DNA from: Deltaproteobacteria bacterium
GTDB lineage: Bacteria; Bdellovibrionota_C; UBA2361; JAGFJO01
DNA length: 64,000 nucleotides
Direction: 5' to 3'
Assembly: GCA_024102635.1 (NCBI GenBank)
Contig: JAGFJO010000129.1
Span: 1 to 64,000, forward strand
Part shown: positions 7,942-17,433 of the stretch, piece after piece
Layout of the letters: each line of letters starts with the position of its first letter
Numbering within the stretch: the stretch's first letter is position 1
Program-made: the position numbers and the translations under genes
Notes under the pieces: model-generated
The model's database searches: none
The model's input: the letters and a program-made list of their open reading frames with translations, nothing else
Told to the model about the DNA's origin: nothing

Positions 7942-8763
7942 CTATATGCCGCTCATTCGCCGAGCAGCGGATAAAACGGAGCTATGAAGGGCAACGTTGT
8001 GGACTCGGAGATACGTGGGCGTTTTAAATGCATTCTTCAAAAGTACGGCCGCGGCGACGAAGGCTGAGGCTCCATCTCGCTCAATCGCGCGCTTTTCCCC
8101 CGCAGCCTTTAGAAACCCCTTGCGCGACGCGCTCAGCATGAGCGGGCGGCCAAAGCTATTTAGCTCACCAAATCGAGTCAAAAGCTCGAAGGAAACCTCA
8201 TTGTGCCTGGCTATAAATGCTCCCATCCCGGGGTCAAGGATAATCTGTTGTTCATCTATCCCGGCAGCAACAGCGGCTTGCATACGGCGCTCAAAGAAGT
8301 TTGAAATAATCTGAATTATGTCTCCCTGTGGTTCATCCTCAAAAAGATGCGGCTTAGGGCAGCGGGTATAGGTAAGAACTATTTTTGCGCTGCTCTCTGC
8401 CACCACGGAGAACATCTCGGCATCTGCACCGGCACTGATGTCGTTTATCCACTTTGCTCCCGCTTTTATTGCTTTGCGCGCCACCTCAGAATGATGAGTA
8501 TCGACTGAAAGGGAAATCTCATTTGCCAGAATGCTCACTACCGGCTCTATGCGAATCCACTCTTCCTCCGGCCCGGTGCATTTGGAGCCGGGGCGGCTAG
8601 AATCACCTCCGATATCGACACAGCATGCGCCTTCGAGAATCAACTCCCTGGCGCGAGAAAGCGCCCCGTCTGTCTCGCTAAACATGCCGCCGTCCGAAAA
8701 GCTATCGGGCGTTAAGTTCAGAACTGCGACAAGCAGAGGGCTACTGCTTTGAGATGATGTCAT
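7942..8763 (-). CDS. folP: dihydropteroate synthase
   Basis: Condenses 6-hydroxymethyl-dihydropterin pyrophosphate with p-aminobenzoate, a cytoplasmic step of folate synthesis. NLTPDSFSDGG (16-26), the pterin-site motif DIGGDSSRPG (50-59), SVDTHHSEVA and ASRKGF near residue 215 identify it. The second motif reads GGDSSRPG where GGESTRPG is more common, a conservative change. 273 residues is the family's usual size. Its 5' end overlaps the 3' end of the VKOR-DsbA gene by 23 bp, so both are probably in one transcript although unrelated in function. Confidence 0.95.
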   Translation of the reverse strand: MTSSQSSSPLLVAVLNLTPDSFSDGGMFSETDGALSRARELILEGACCVDIGGDSSRPGSKCTGPEEEWIRIEPVVSILANEISLSVDTHHSEVARKAIKAGAKWINDISAGADAEMFSVVAESSAKIVLTYTRCPKPHLFEDEPQGDIIQIISNFFERRMQAAVAAGIDEQQIILDPGMGAFIARHNEVSFELLTRFGELNSFGRPLMLSASRKGFLKAAGEKRAIERDGASAFVAAAVLLKNAFKTPTYLRVHNVALHSSVLSAARRMSGI

Positions 8764-10027
8764 TGAAGATGGCCTCGATCACTTGCGGGGCAAAGACCTC
8801 CACAGCGCGGCCGTTAATCCAGATGCTGGGTGTGCCGGCCACCTGAAGCTCACCGCCCTGCCTTATATCGGACGCTATCTTGCGCTTTGTTCGCTCCGCC
8901 GTAAGGCACTCTTTAAAGGCCGTCTCATCAAGGCTTAGAGCCTGCGGCAGGGCCGCTATTCTCGCTTGCCCTTGCTGCACGTCAGCGCCTTCAAGCGTGC
9001 TGAAAAGATAATCTGTGGCCTCCCAAAACATTCCCTGCTCCCCAGAGCACCGCGCGGCATATGCCGCCAAACAGGCATTAGCATGACCGCCGCGGGTCAT
9101 GGCTAAATTGCATAATGGGTCTAACGGGTAGTTCTTATAAACTATCTTTACCTGGTCTCGATATTTTGGAAGCAGCTCTTCCACAATGCGGTAGAAGTGT
9201 CTGCACGCCGGACATTCATAATCGGAGAATTCAACCAAAACGATCGGCGCGTTATCGGGGCCTTTGAAATAATCCTTTCCTGCTCCCTCAGCCTCGATCT
9301 CTATGTTCACCACCGGCTGCTCCCTCCACTTCTTCAAAAGCTCGGCAACCTGTGAAGCTACATCTCCCGACCTTTGCTCTTTCATGGCAGAGAGCCGCAC
9401 CAATATGATATCACCCATTCCGAATGACAGCAGAGCAACGAACAGCATGGAAGCCACCGAAAACCTTGCAAGCCCAGCGTTTTGCTCATCTGCGCCTTTT
9501 TCCCCAAGTCCCAACAGCAATAGAGGAAGCGCTACAAGGTTGCGAAAACCGATCAAACTTCCACGTATCAGCCCGTGCTCCGCAGCTCTCCATGCCACAG
9601 CAAAAAGCGCGAAGTTTACTAGGTACATGCCGATGCAGATGAGACAAAGAGTTCCAATCACAAACTCGGATACGATAAAGAGCGCTACCGAGACCAAACT
9701 TGCAATCAGACTCAAAAACAGAAGAACGCTCCTGAATGCGGCAGGTGCCATCAATTTTGTGCTGCTCGATAAGAACGAGAGGCAGAAAAGCACTAGATAA
9801 AAAGCAAGACCGTAAGAGGCCACCGGAAAGCCGAGGAAAGTTGACCATTCGCTTTGGTTGACCGCATCGCAATTAAAAGCAGCATTGATGTTGCAAAATG
9901 AGGGGCCGCTCTGGAGTCCGGCATTAAATTCGACATAGTGGTAAAGAGAGATAAAAGAAAGAATGGCGCCGGCCAACGAAAGAGTGGCGATTATCAAACT
10001 CAGGGTTCTCGATTCAGTTCTTTTCAT
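8741..10027 (-). CDS. VKOR-DsbA fusion: disulfide-bond forming oxidase
   Basis: 428 residues, two fused modules. Residues about 9-210 form a vitamin K epoxide reductase-like membrane domain with several helices: loop cysteines Cys45 and Cys53 (CNINAAFNC), and the quinone-proximal CLIC pair (Cys128, Cys131). Residues about 250-428 form a periplasmic DsbA-like thioredoxin domain with CPAC (272-275) and a cis-proline loop GTPS near 402. In known homologues the VKOR part passes electrons from the thioredoxin domain to quinone, replacing DsbB with DsbA. The fusion therefore should introduce disulfides into exported proteins. Followed immediately by folP. Confidence 0.92.
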   Translation of the reverse strand: MKRTESRTLSLIIATLSLAGAILSFISLYHYVEFNAGLQSGPSFCNINAAFNCDAVNQSEWSTFLGFPVASYGLAFYLVLFCLSFLSSSTKLMAPAAFRSVLLFLSLIASLVSVALFIVSEFVIGTLCLICIGMYLVNFALFAVAWRAAEHGLIRGSLIGFRNLVALPLLLLGLGEKGADEQNAGLARFSVASMLFVALLSFGMGDIILVRLSAMKEQRSGDVASQVAELLKKWREQPVVNIEIEAEGAGKDYFKGPDNAPIVLVEFSDYECPACRHFYRIVEELLPKYRDQVKIVYKNYPLDPLCNLAMTRGGHANACLAAYAARCSGEQGMFWEATDYLFSTLEGADVQQGQARIAALPQALSLDETAFKECLTAERTKRKIASDIRQGGELQVAGTPSIWINGRAVEVFAPQVIEAIFNDIISKQ

Positions 10028-10066
10028 AGTTGCTTATTCGAGCTCCGATAATATCCTGAAGAGCTG

Positions 10067-10993
10067 ATGCTGTACAATCACCCAGCGCCGCTTGGTTTTA
10101 ATGAATGGTTACAAATAACCTCCCGTGATAGCCTAGAAGTGGCTTCAAATGTCCTTTTTGGAACCGCTTCTAGCCGCGCCAAGGGCGGCGCAGTCAGAGG
10201 CCGTGGCGCTAGACGACGCTTCTGGAGCGAGGCGCAGGCGCTGCGGCTCCACGCCGAGCTTGGAGCGATTCTAAAATGGGCAGGAGCTCATTTTGAAACC
10301 AGCTATAAGTATAACCGTAATATACGGCGGCGCATGGTCCAGTATATCCGCGTTCTCATTCTGGGGTGTTCGTTTCACTTCCTCGGGACATTTGTGGCGA
10401 TTACCATGGCCGCGGCCTCTCGCGCCGAAGATTCCGCCGAGGGGCTGCTCGAACCATCTTCCTCCACAGTTGCGATACGTACCGTCCTTGCTGTACTTCA
10501 ATGGCCTATGAGTTGGGCCTATTCCGGCGCGGCATCGTATCTGGAGATGCCTCTTAGCGGCCTGCTAGCTAATAGTCTTTTTTGGGGCGCAAGCATTCTT
10601 ACAATATACCTCCTCGTACAGCTCATTCTTACGCCCGGACATTCAGCAGGTAAAACACGAAGGGTTAGTAAGAAGGCCTCCAGCGGGGCCCAGTTTACTT
10701 CTCGTTTCTTTTGGCTCTGCATGGCGCATTTCCTTGCGACATATACCATTCACCTTTTTGAGATGGCCGAGCTAATGAGTAATCAGTATGACAGCCCGGT
10801 GGTTTCCGTTGCGCGTTTTTTTCGCTTTCCCATGACTCCACTGCTCTTCTCTGATACCCTTTGGCAGTCGAAAAGCACCCTTATTACCGACAGGTTCTGG
10901 CTAATAATGCCGAACAGTCTAATCTGCTCCTTTGTACTTGCGCTAATAATTGAACTCCTTTCAAGTAAAAAGAAGAGCGGTACAATTCAGTAG
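10067..10993 (+). CDS. hypothetical multi-pass membrane protein
   Basis: I do not recognise this gene. The frame from the ATG at 10067 gives 308 residues. The first 90 are Arg/Ala-rich and GC-rich, unlike the rest. An ATG at 10334 would give 219 residues and begin directly with a membrane helix (MVQYIRVLILGCSFHFLGTFVAITMA). Four or so hydrophobic segments follow (about 90-115, 140-155, 168-190, 231-248 and a C-terminal one near 285-300). Neither start has a good Shine-Dalgarno. The gene converges on the GT39-like gene with 8 bp between stops. The real N-terminus is the main doubt. Confidence 0.6.
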   Translation: MLYNHPAPLGFNEWLQITSRDSLEVASNVLFGTASSRAKGGAVRGRGARRRFWSEAQALRLHAELGAILKWAGAHFETSYKYNRNIRRRMVQYIRVLILGCSFHFLGTFVAITMAAASRAEDSAEGLLEPSSSTVAIRTVLAVLQWPMSWAYSGAASYLEMPLSGLLANSLFWGASILTIYLLVQLILTPGHSAGKTRRVSKKASSGAQFTSRFFWLCMAHFLATYTIHLFEMAELMSNQYDSPVVSVARFFRFPMTPLLFSDTLWQSKSTLITDRFWLIMPNSLICSFVLALIIELLSSKKKSGTIQ

Positions 10994-11001
10994 GTGACCG
11001 C

Positions 11002-12537
11002 TCACTCCGCCAATGAGTAAATGTCGAATTCACCGAATGAACGAATGGGCTTAAGACCGTTCTCCTCAATCAATTCCCGATACACCTTAAAGGCGCTCCT
11101 ACTCCAGGGGCCCTCTATGATAAGATCTGGCTTTTGAAAGGTTGGATCATACGGCACTTGAGTTACAGAACGGCCTGATCCCTCGGCGATAGCTTCAACA
11201 TGAAACTGGTCGGGAGGATAGTGAAACGGAACATCTAATAAGAAAAACAATTGTGAATCATACGTCTCAACTAATCCAGCCGGTCCGAGAGAATGATTGA
11301 CGAAATGCGCAGTTTCATAAAGCGCTTTGTTGGAATCCCAGTGATTTCGGATGAACCCCACACAATAAATTATAGAGCGCAGAACAACAGCCAATGCCAA
11401 CAGAGTTAGGGAATGTGCAATTGCTTTGGGTACACGCATTTGCCGCCCTGAGTTTCGGGCATCCACGAGATAAGATCTAGTGCGGCTGTATATCTCGTGC
11501 AACATGGCCGCAAGAAACGGTGTTGAAAGAACAGCGGGTGGGGCCGCATAACGGGCAAAATTTATGGAAAGCAAGAGGAACCAGGCAAACCAGCTCGTAC
11601 AAAGAATCCATAAAAGCACCTTCACCAGATCAGTCTTTGAATTAAGCCCGTCAACCTTCAGCTTTCTGATAAAAGCCCATCCCCACCAAGTTAATGCAAC
11701 TAGATTAGGTAAGAGATTCTCGAACGAGAAACTTGCCACAGACCATCTGACTGAGGACGAAAGAGATACGCCTAAAATGGCATGGAGTCCGGAAGTACCG
11801 GTGCCCTCATATATCGCTCCATTTTGATGGGGCAATGGAAGCCTTTGAAAGAACTCATACCCAATCCATGCGCCTGCGAATAGCGTAAGTAACTGAAGCG
11901 ACCATCTTGACTTTCTATGCATCCAACATAAGAAAGCCGCACCAAAAAAAGAGGCGCATAAAAAGGGTTGAAGTTGAATTTTCGAGAAAAGGGCAAGAGC
12001 CAAAAAGAGGGTTGCAAGTAGCGCTGCTACCCACCGGAAAAGAACGGATTTAGGCTCCTGGCATAGGATAAGCAATCCACATATGAGATAGAAAACAAGC
12101 GGCAATTCTCCCCAACCCTGCGCCCCGACAAGCAGCGGATGAACTCTCGAATCGGGGGCCGAGGCCAACCATACGATGGGCACGATCGAACCGATTGCTG
12201 GACCAAAACATTTTGCCGTTAGCCAGATGAATATCAGCAAGGCTAAAGCAGTTTGAATTCCCACAATGAGTCTTGCCGCTACATGGTTGATGCCAAGAAG
12301 CTCGAAGCCAAGTGCAGCCGGCAGCACACCCGCCACTCCGGTCATGAGGCGAGCGGTGGTAAGCTCTCCAAGTATCTTGCATCCAAAATGTTGGTTTTCA
12401 ACTAGCGTCCTTGCAACACAGAAATTCCAGCCCTCGTCCCAGGATACCGGTATCACAAAAATATTTAATATAAGTATTGGAGCGGCTATCAAAAGGCTCC
12501 CAATAATCCTTATCCTATCCCATACGCTCCAATTCAT
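11002..12537 (-). CDS. GT39-like (PMT/ArnT fold) membrane glycosyltransferase
   Basis: 511 residues with about ten or more hydrophobic segments. The WDE motif at 33-35, in the first periplasmic loop after membrane helix 1, is the place where GT-C enzymes such as ArnT and protein O-mannosyltransferases carry their catalytic acidic residues. Such enzymes use polyprenyl-phosphate sugars on the periplasmic side of the inner membrane. The C-terminal 100 residues form a soluble tail. Its ATG overlaps the stop of the upstream GT4 gene by 4 bp. A polyprenyl-phosphate sugar synthase (GtrB-like, at 13752) lies two genes upstream on the same strand and is the natural donor supplier. Confidence 0.8.
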   Translation of the reverse strand: MNWSVWDRIRIIGSLLIAAPILILNIFVIPVSWDEGWNFCVARTLVENQHFGCKILGELTTARLMTGVAGVLPAALGFELLGINHVAARLIVGIQTALALLIFIWLTAKCFGPAIGSIVPIVWLASAPDSRVHPLLVGAQGWGELPLVFYLICGLLILCQEPKSVLFRWVAALLATLFLALALFSKIQLQPFLCASFFGAAFLCWMHRKSRWSLQLLTLFAGAWIGYEFFQRLPLPHQNGAIYEGTGTSGLHAILGVSLSSSVRWSVASFSFENLLPNLVALTWWGWAFIRKLKVDGLNSKTDLVKVLLWILCTSWFAWFLLLSINFARYAAPPAVLSTPFLAAMLHEIYSRTRSYLVDARNSGRQMRVPKAIAHSLTLLALAVVLRSIIYCVGFIRNHWDSNKALYETAHFVNHSLGPAGLVETYDSQLFFLLDVPFHYPPDQFHVEAIAEGSGRSVTQVPYDPTFQKPDLIIEGPWSRSAFKVYRELIEENGLKPIRSFGEFDIYSLAE

Positions 12538-13688
12538 TGCACACGCCTTGGATTAATGCTGCGAAGAATAGTTACAAAGTTCGCAACTTGTGCCGATAGA
12601 CTCAAGTCTTGGGCTCTCAAGCGTGCAGCTGAAGATAAACGTTCTCGCAGAGCAGAATCGCACAGCAATGTTTCGATCTTTTTTGCCAGGTTAAGATGGT
12701 CACCATCATTGAACGTCAGCCCAGTTACTTGGTCCGTAACCAAATCATCTAGGCCGCGGTTAAATGTAACAACACAAGGAAGGCCTGCAGCCATAGCCTC
12801 TAAAACGGCGATACTCATTCCTTCGTTATGAGACGGCAGAACAAAAATATCACTGGCTCGATAAATGTTAGGCATCTCCTCTCGGGGGCAGGAGCCGATG
12901 AATTCAACCGAGGCTCCAATGCCTAGGTCGTTGCAAAGACGCTTCAATGACTGCTCCTCATCTCCGGTTCCCACTACCTTCAAGCACAGTTCTGGGCTGC
13001 CCTTCAAGGCAATGCTAAAGGCCCGTATGAGGACATCGATTCCTTTTCGCTGAACAAGCCTCGCAACACATAAAATAGATTTAGGCGACGCTCGCTTCTC
13101 CAGAGAAGGAGAAAAGATGGACGTATCCACTCCATTGGGTAATACCATCAAGTCTAAATTTGGCACTTGATGAAGTATGAGTTCTTTCTCGTACTGGCAT
13201 TTTACAATGACTGACCTGCTATTTCGCCAAACTTTATAAATCAATGGCCTTAACACCGGGTACAAATAACGATATCGGTCCTCGAACCCTGGGATATCAG
13301 GCCCCATCACCCTGATGAAGTATTCCACTCCACATAGCCATTTGAACAGTAAAGCCATAGCGCCAGCAGGGACGGATGACCAAGCAAATACGAGTTGAAA
13401 CGGGTCTGCTTTATGTAATTGGCGCGCCTTCAAAAATCCTCTGTATGAGTAGGTTAATAACTCTCTATTACAGGAATGGTGGGGGTTCTTATTGTTGACG
13501 GGAACGCGGTGTATCGAAATGTTAGTTGAAACTCGACTGAACGAATAATCAGTTCCAGCGCATGAAGTGACCAGCTCTATTTCAAATTCCCCGGTGTCGG
13601 CAAGGGCTCCCAGCAGCGATTGATTCACGCTTGCTGTGCCTCCCCCGAGAGGCGGGTACTCATTGTTGAGCATGAGAATTCTGATCAC
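12534..13688 (-). CDS. GT4 family glycosyltransferase
   Basis: 384 residues, GT-B fold. The N-terminal Gly-rich loop PPLGGGTASVN (13-23) and the C-terminal EX7E region (NEGMSIAVLEAMAAG, near 290) are the family marks; VARLVQRKGIDVLIRAF marks the start of the donor domain. It retains its donor sugar configuration and is probably cytoplasmic on the membrane face. The start is GTG at 13688 (ATG five codons later is possible); no clear Shine-Dalgarno. Sits between the GtrB-like and GT39-like genes on the same strand. Confidence 0.9.
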   Translation of the reverse strand: MIRILMLNNEYPPLGGGTASVNQSLLGALADTGEFEIELVTSCAGTDYSFSRVSTNISIHRVPVNNKNPHHSCNRELLTYSYRGFLKARQLHKADPFQLVFAWSSVPAGAMALLFKWLCGVEYFIRVMGPDIPGFEDRYRYLYPVLRPLIYKVWRNSRSVIVKCQYEKELILHQVPNLDLMVLPNGVDTSIFSPSLEKRASPKSILCVARLVQRKGIDVLIRAFSIALKGSPELCLKVVGTGDEEQSLKRLCNDLGIGASVEFIGSCPREEMPNIYRASDIFVLPSHNEGMSIAVLEAMAAGLPCVVTFNRGLDDLVTDQVTGLTFNDGDHLNLAKKIETLLCDSALRERLSSAARLRAQDLSLSAQVANFVTILRSINPRRVQ

Positions 13689-13751
13689 TAATATGTAATG
13701 TACCTTTGCCGAAGGTAATTGCGCAGCCCCTAGCTTTTGAATGGCGAAAAG

Positions 13752-14723
13752 CTATTGCTGTTTCGCGTTATTTTGTGATGGCGGCGAGAGGATCTCCCTT
13801 ATTACGTAGGTAGGTCTTCCCCGAACCTGCTCAAATATTCTTCCCACATACTCACCGACTACACCAATGACAATTAGCTGGATACCTGAGAAGAAGCAGA
13901 CTATGACCACCAGAGTTGCAAACCCCGGTGGTCCTAAGCCTGAGCTTATCTTAATGTAAAGGTAAACGAGCGCCATTATAGTAGCGATCACTGCAAGTAT
14001 CAGCCCCAGTACGCTAATGGCCCGAAGAGGCAAAGTGCTGGAGGTCATGATTCCATCCAGAGCCAGGCGAGTCAGCTTTCTTAAGTTGTATTTGGGACTT
14101 CCGGCGAAACGAGAATCGCGCGGTACTGGTATCCCCAGCTGTTTGAATCCGAGCCAACCCCTCATTCCACGAAGGAAGCGATGATATTCGGGCATAGCAC
14201 GGAGCTGTTTTACGACCTTTTCGTCTAAGAGACAAAAATCGCCGGCGTCTCTCGGGATTGGGCTGTCCGCTAAGAAACTCAAAATCTTATAAAAAATAGT
14301 ATATGCCCACCGCTTTGATGTGCGCTCCTTGCGATGCACCCGTATCGCGAACACAACATCGAAGCCCTCTTTCCAATGCTTCACGAAATTGGGAATCACT
14401 GCCGGATCGTCCTGAAGATCTGCATCCATCAGAATGGCGGCTCTTCCTCTCATCTGATCGATTCCGGCGGAAAATGCGGCCTGCTGACCGAAATTGCGCG
14501 AAAGCGCGATGACTCTCACGTTAGAATTAGCAATTGCTAATTGAGCAAGGATTTCCAAAGAGCGATCATTGCTGCCGTCGTCGATAAAAAGGATTTCAAA
14601 GTTAAGATCCGACGACCTAAGGATCATGGTAATCCTTTCGGCAAGTGCATGTAATAGCTGATCCTCGTTATAGACGGGGACAATAATTGATATGTCGATA
14701 GGCACATCAGTGGAACAGGCCAT
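13752..14723 (-). CDS. GT2 polyprenyl-phosphate glycosyltransferase (GtrB/ArnC/DPM1-like)
   Basis: 323 residues. The GT-A half has VPVYNED (15-21), IDDGSND (near 48-54) and DADLQDD (near 99-105). Two membrane helices follow (about 230-256 and 264-290), then VGEYVGRIFEQVRGRPTYVI, the tail typical of GtrB and related undecaprenyl-phosphate glucosyl/arabinosyl transferases. These load a sugar on undecaprenyl phosphate for use by periplasmic GT-C enzymes. With the GT39-like gene 1.2 kb downstream, the pair likely decorates a glycan, lipid A or protein outside the membrane. It diverges from the GT4 gene at 14939. Confidence 0.88.
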   Translation of the reverse strand: MACSTDVPIDISIIVPVYNEDQLLHALAERITMILRSSDLNFEILFIDDGSNDRSLEILAQLAIANSNVRVIALSRNFGQQAAFSAGIDQMRGRAAILMDADLQDDPAVIPNFVKHWKEGFDVVFAIRVHRKERTSKRWAYTIFYKILSFLADSPIPRDAGDFCLLDEKVVKQLRAMPEYHRFLRGMRGWLGFKQLGIPVPRDSRFAGSPKYNLRKLTRLALDGIMTSSTLPLRAISVLGLILAVIATIMALVYLYIKISSGLGPPGFATLVVIVCFFSGIQLIVIGVVGEYVGRIFEQVRGRPTYVIREILSPPSQNNAKQQ

Positions 14724-14825
14724 TACCAGTAAATCAATCCTATCTTCCTGGAAATATCAAGGCCTTTGAAGAGTTTCTCTGATTAATCCAAATGGCAATG
14801 CCCGTCGCCGAGGAGCGATCTAGCT

Positions 14826-14851
14826 GGGAAAATCGTAGGATATGATTTCCC
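14826..14851. repeat. short inverted repeat in a divergent intergenic region
   Basis: GGGAAAATC (14826-14834) and GATTTCCC (14844-14851) pair with one bulged base around a 9-nt loop, about midway between the divergent GT2 and GT4 genes. No T-run follows, so it is not an obvious terminator; an operator or leader hairpin is possible. Confidence 0.3.
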
Positions 14852-14938
14852 CCGGCTCAAATTAGGGGGCAGTAAGTCCTGGATATTTGCGCAAGTAGTG
14901 ACGCGACAGCACAGTAACCATATGGTACCAATATTACA

Positions 14939-16075
14939 ATGCGAATCGGACTAGTGGGACGGGTTCTCCAATACGACGGCTACGGTGTAAAAACCCATTC
15001 TTTGGAGTTGTTAAGGGCTTTATGTCGTATTGACCATTCTCATCAGTTAATTCTTTTTACCACCCCAGAGCAAGATCTATCTGAGCTTCCTATCGACCCT
15101 AGATTAAAGACCGTTAGCCTTTACCCTCGAACTCAAAATCCTCTACTTCGATTAGTTTGGAGTCACTTTTCGGTTGGTATCGGATGCTGGCGCGAAGACA
15201 TTGACGTTTTGTTCGTGCCTGGGCACGTTAAGCCGCTGCTTATCCCTTGCCCGAGCGTCGTAGTAGTTTACGATATGATGTATCACTTGTTCCCCTCGCA
15301 ATGGTCATGGACGGAACGACTATATTTCCAGCTAGGAGTGTCTTTACTTACGAAGCGTGCTAAGCAAATTATAGCGATCTCGAAATCAACATCCGCTGAT
15401 CTGGTGCGCTTGGTCGGAGTTGACCCTGGAAAGGTGCGAGTGATTTATCCGGGCGTATCAAATATTTACCGAGAATGCCAGGAAGAGGCCAGAGAACTAT
15501 TGCATCAGCACTACAAAATCTATAAACCTTTTATCCTTTCAGTGGGAAGTTTTCATCCGCGTAAACAGGCAGCTTCCATCATCAAAGCGTTCGAAACAAT
15601 TGCCAGTCGAATTGATCATGAACTTATTTTAATCGGACCCGGCCAATGGGAAGAGGACCGCATAAGAGCCGCAATAGCCGGCAGTGCGTTCGCAGATAGA
15701 ATCAGGTTTTTAGGGCTGGTCCCCGAAAAACATCTTCCATACTTCTACAGCGCAGCTTCGGTCTTTGTTTTTCCTTCAATCTATGAGGGCTTCGGCCTGC
15801 CAGTACTTGAGGCTCTTGCATGCGGAGCGCCAGTAATTACCACCTCATCCAGCTCCCTACCCGAAGTGGCGGGAGCTTCCGCAATTTTCGTCTCACCCTA
15901 TGATTTTAGAGATTTTGGCGAAAAGATATTTGAGGTGTTATCCAATGTTGAGCTGCGCCAGACCTTAAAGGAGCGGGCATTAGAACAAGCCGAAAAGTTT
16001 TCTTGGGAGAAATCTGCAAGGGAAACGCTTGCTCTGCTGGAAGAAGCTGTGAATGTGACAGTGTCCGACAGATGA
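14939..16075 (+). CDS. GT4 family glycosyltransferase (WbaZ/mannosyltransferase-like)
   Basis: 378 residues of GT-B fold. Residues 1-180 form the acceptor domain; the donor domain starts near LSVGSFHPRKQAASIIKAF (about 199) and carries YEGFGLPVLEALACG (near 282), the EX7E motif with its first Glu in EGFG. The HP-K pattern and the TSSSSLPEVAG stretch after the motif are usual for mannosyltransferases of O-antigen clusters, so a GDP-mannose donor is plausible but not proven. ATG with no strong Shine-Dalgarno. Convergent with the GT4 gene at 16167. Confidence 0.9.
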   Translation: MRIGLVGRVLQYDGYGVKTHSLELLRALCRIDHSHQLILFTTPEQDLSELPIDPRLKTVSLYPRTQNPLLRLVWSHFSVGIGCWREDIDVLFVPGHVKPLLIPCPSVVVVYDMMYHLFPSQWSWTERLYFQLGVSLLTKRAKQIIAISKSTSADLVRLVGVDPGKVRVIYPGVSNIYRECQEEARELLHQHYKIYKPFILSVGSFHPRKQAASIIKAFETIASRIDHELILIGPGQWEEDRIRAAIAGSAFADRIRFLGLVPEKHLPYFYSAASVFVFPSIYEGFGLPVLEALACGAPVITTSSSSLPEVAGASAIFVSPYDFRDFGEKIFEVLSNVELRQTLKERALEQAEKFSWEKSARETLALLEEAVNVTVSDR

Positions 16076-16166
16076 AAGAGGCAGATCGTCCTTCAGAAAA
16101 ACTGGCGCTCAAGAAAAGTTGCACGGTTTGCAGACCTCGATATGAAGCGAGCATAGCTTGTCGTCT

Positions 16167-17231
16167 CTAACCTGAAAGGCAATTTTGGATTAAATTACGG
16201 TAGGTTTCGCCTGCTACTTCTGAACTCAGCTGTTCGACAGCGAATTTTCGGCCAATAGATGCAAGTTCAATTCGAAGTTGGCTTGAAGCCACTAAGCGAC
16301 TAAGAAAAGCATCGTCATTCTTTTCATCCCCATCCAACAGAGCCAGGTCGAAGAGGCTATTGAAGGAGGGTAAGTCCGCTGCTAAACCTGTACGCGTAGA
16401 AAGAAACGGTAACCCGCAACTCAAAGCCTCGGCAAGCACCAAGGAAAAGGCCTCAGAACTCGGCGTCTGTATGAAAAGGTCGCTAGCACGATAATAATCG
16501 GGCAGTATGCCCTCTTCTATGGGGCCATAAGAATAGCAGTTAGATGGAAGGTAAGAAAAATCGGACCTCCTTGGGCCAACAAGCATAAAATCAATTTGGG
16601 GGAATCTTCTTGCCAACCTGATGATACGGTCAAATCGCTTCACTTTGTCGAATCGCCCCACGCTGATCGCTGTGATTCTCTCTGGGCTTAATCCGATTAG
16701 GTTCTTGGCTTTTTCCTTATTATCAGCAGGACAAAATAATCTGGTGTTTACTGGATGATATACTACCTTATCCACTCTTATTCCGATGCCACGTAACCAC
16801 TCTGCCTGATGGTGAGACACCGCAATGTTCCTATGCTTGCCATACGATGACAATCGATCGGAGGACTGATTGACGATGCGAAGTTTCCAGTAATTTGGGT
16901 TACGCTTGGAATAATTAGCCCTAATATACTGAGGGGTATTTAAATGAAAAACTGTGAGCCCTTTTCCGAACGCCACTCCACAAGGGGCATGACAAATGAA
17001 TGCGTCGAACTGTTTTCTATTTATAAAACACCGAACTGAAGCTTCGGCCTCGTGAAACATTTGGCCTATTGCAGCCCAAACGACCGGATATTTTTGCCAA
17101 CGCCGCGATGGGGGAGAGATCTCAACTACAGAGTGACCGGCAGCCGCCAAACAACTTTCCATCCACCGTGCAAAAGCTCCCAGCCCTCCTGGTGTGATGC
17201 TGGGAAATGGGAGTACATTTGCAATTCTCAT
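16167..17231 (-). CDS. GT4 family glycosyltransferase
   Basis: 354 residues. N-terminal PSITPGGLGAFARW (10-23) is the Gly-rich acceptor-domain loop, and SSEAFSLVLAEALSCG (near 277) is the EX7E motif; ISVGRFDKVKRFDRII opens the donor domain. Similar to many short GT4 enzymes of surface glycan clusters. It stands alone on the minus strand between two plus-strand transferase genes. Divergent from fcl with a 200-bp AT-rich spacer. Confidence 0.88.
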   Translation of the reverse strand: MRIANVLPFPSITPGGLGAFARWMESCLAAAGHSVVEISPPSRRWQKYPVVWAAIGQMFHEAEASVRCFINRKQFDAFICHAPCGVAFGKGLTVFHLNTPQYIRANYSKRNPNYWKLRIVNQSSDRLSSYGKHRNIAVSHHQAEWLRGIGIRVDKVVYHPVNTRLFCPADNKEKAKNLIGLSPERITAISVGRFDKVKRFDRIIRLARRFPQIDFMLVGPRRSDFSYLPSNCYSYGPIEEGILPDYYRASDLFIQTPSSEAFSLVLAEALSCGLPFLSTRTGLAADLPSFNSLFDLALLDGDEKNDDAFLSRLVASSQLRIELASIGRKFAVEQLSSEVAGETYRNLIQNCLSG

Positions 17232-17433
17232 TAAAGTTCTAGCGGGCCCTATTGAAGGACTATTGCCAATTTGAGCTTAATTGACGCTTTTAGCGGGTAT
17301 TTCCACTTGATGTGATTATTCACAAATTAAACATATAGTAATGATACCACACAGATTTAAGGTCGAGAAATGCTATGGTTAATGAAAAACTTAAGTGGGG
17401 CGCAGCCAGCAAAAATCTGTTAACTTTTATCAC

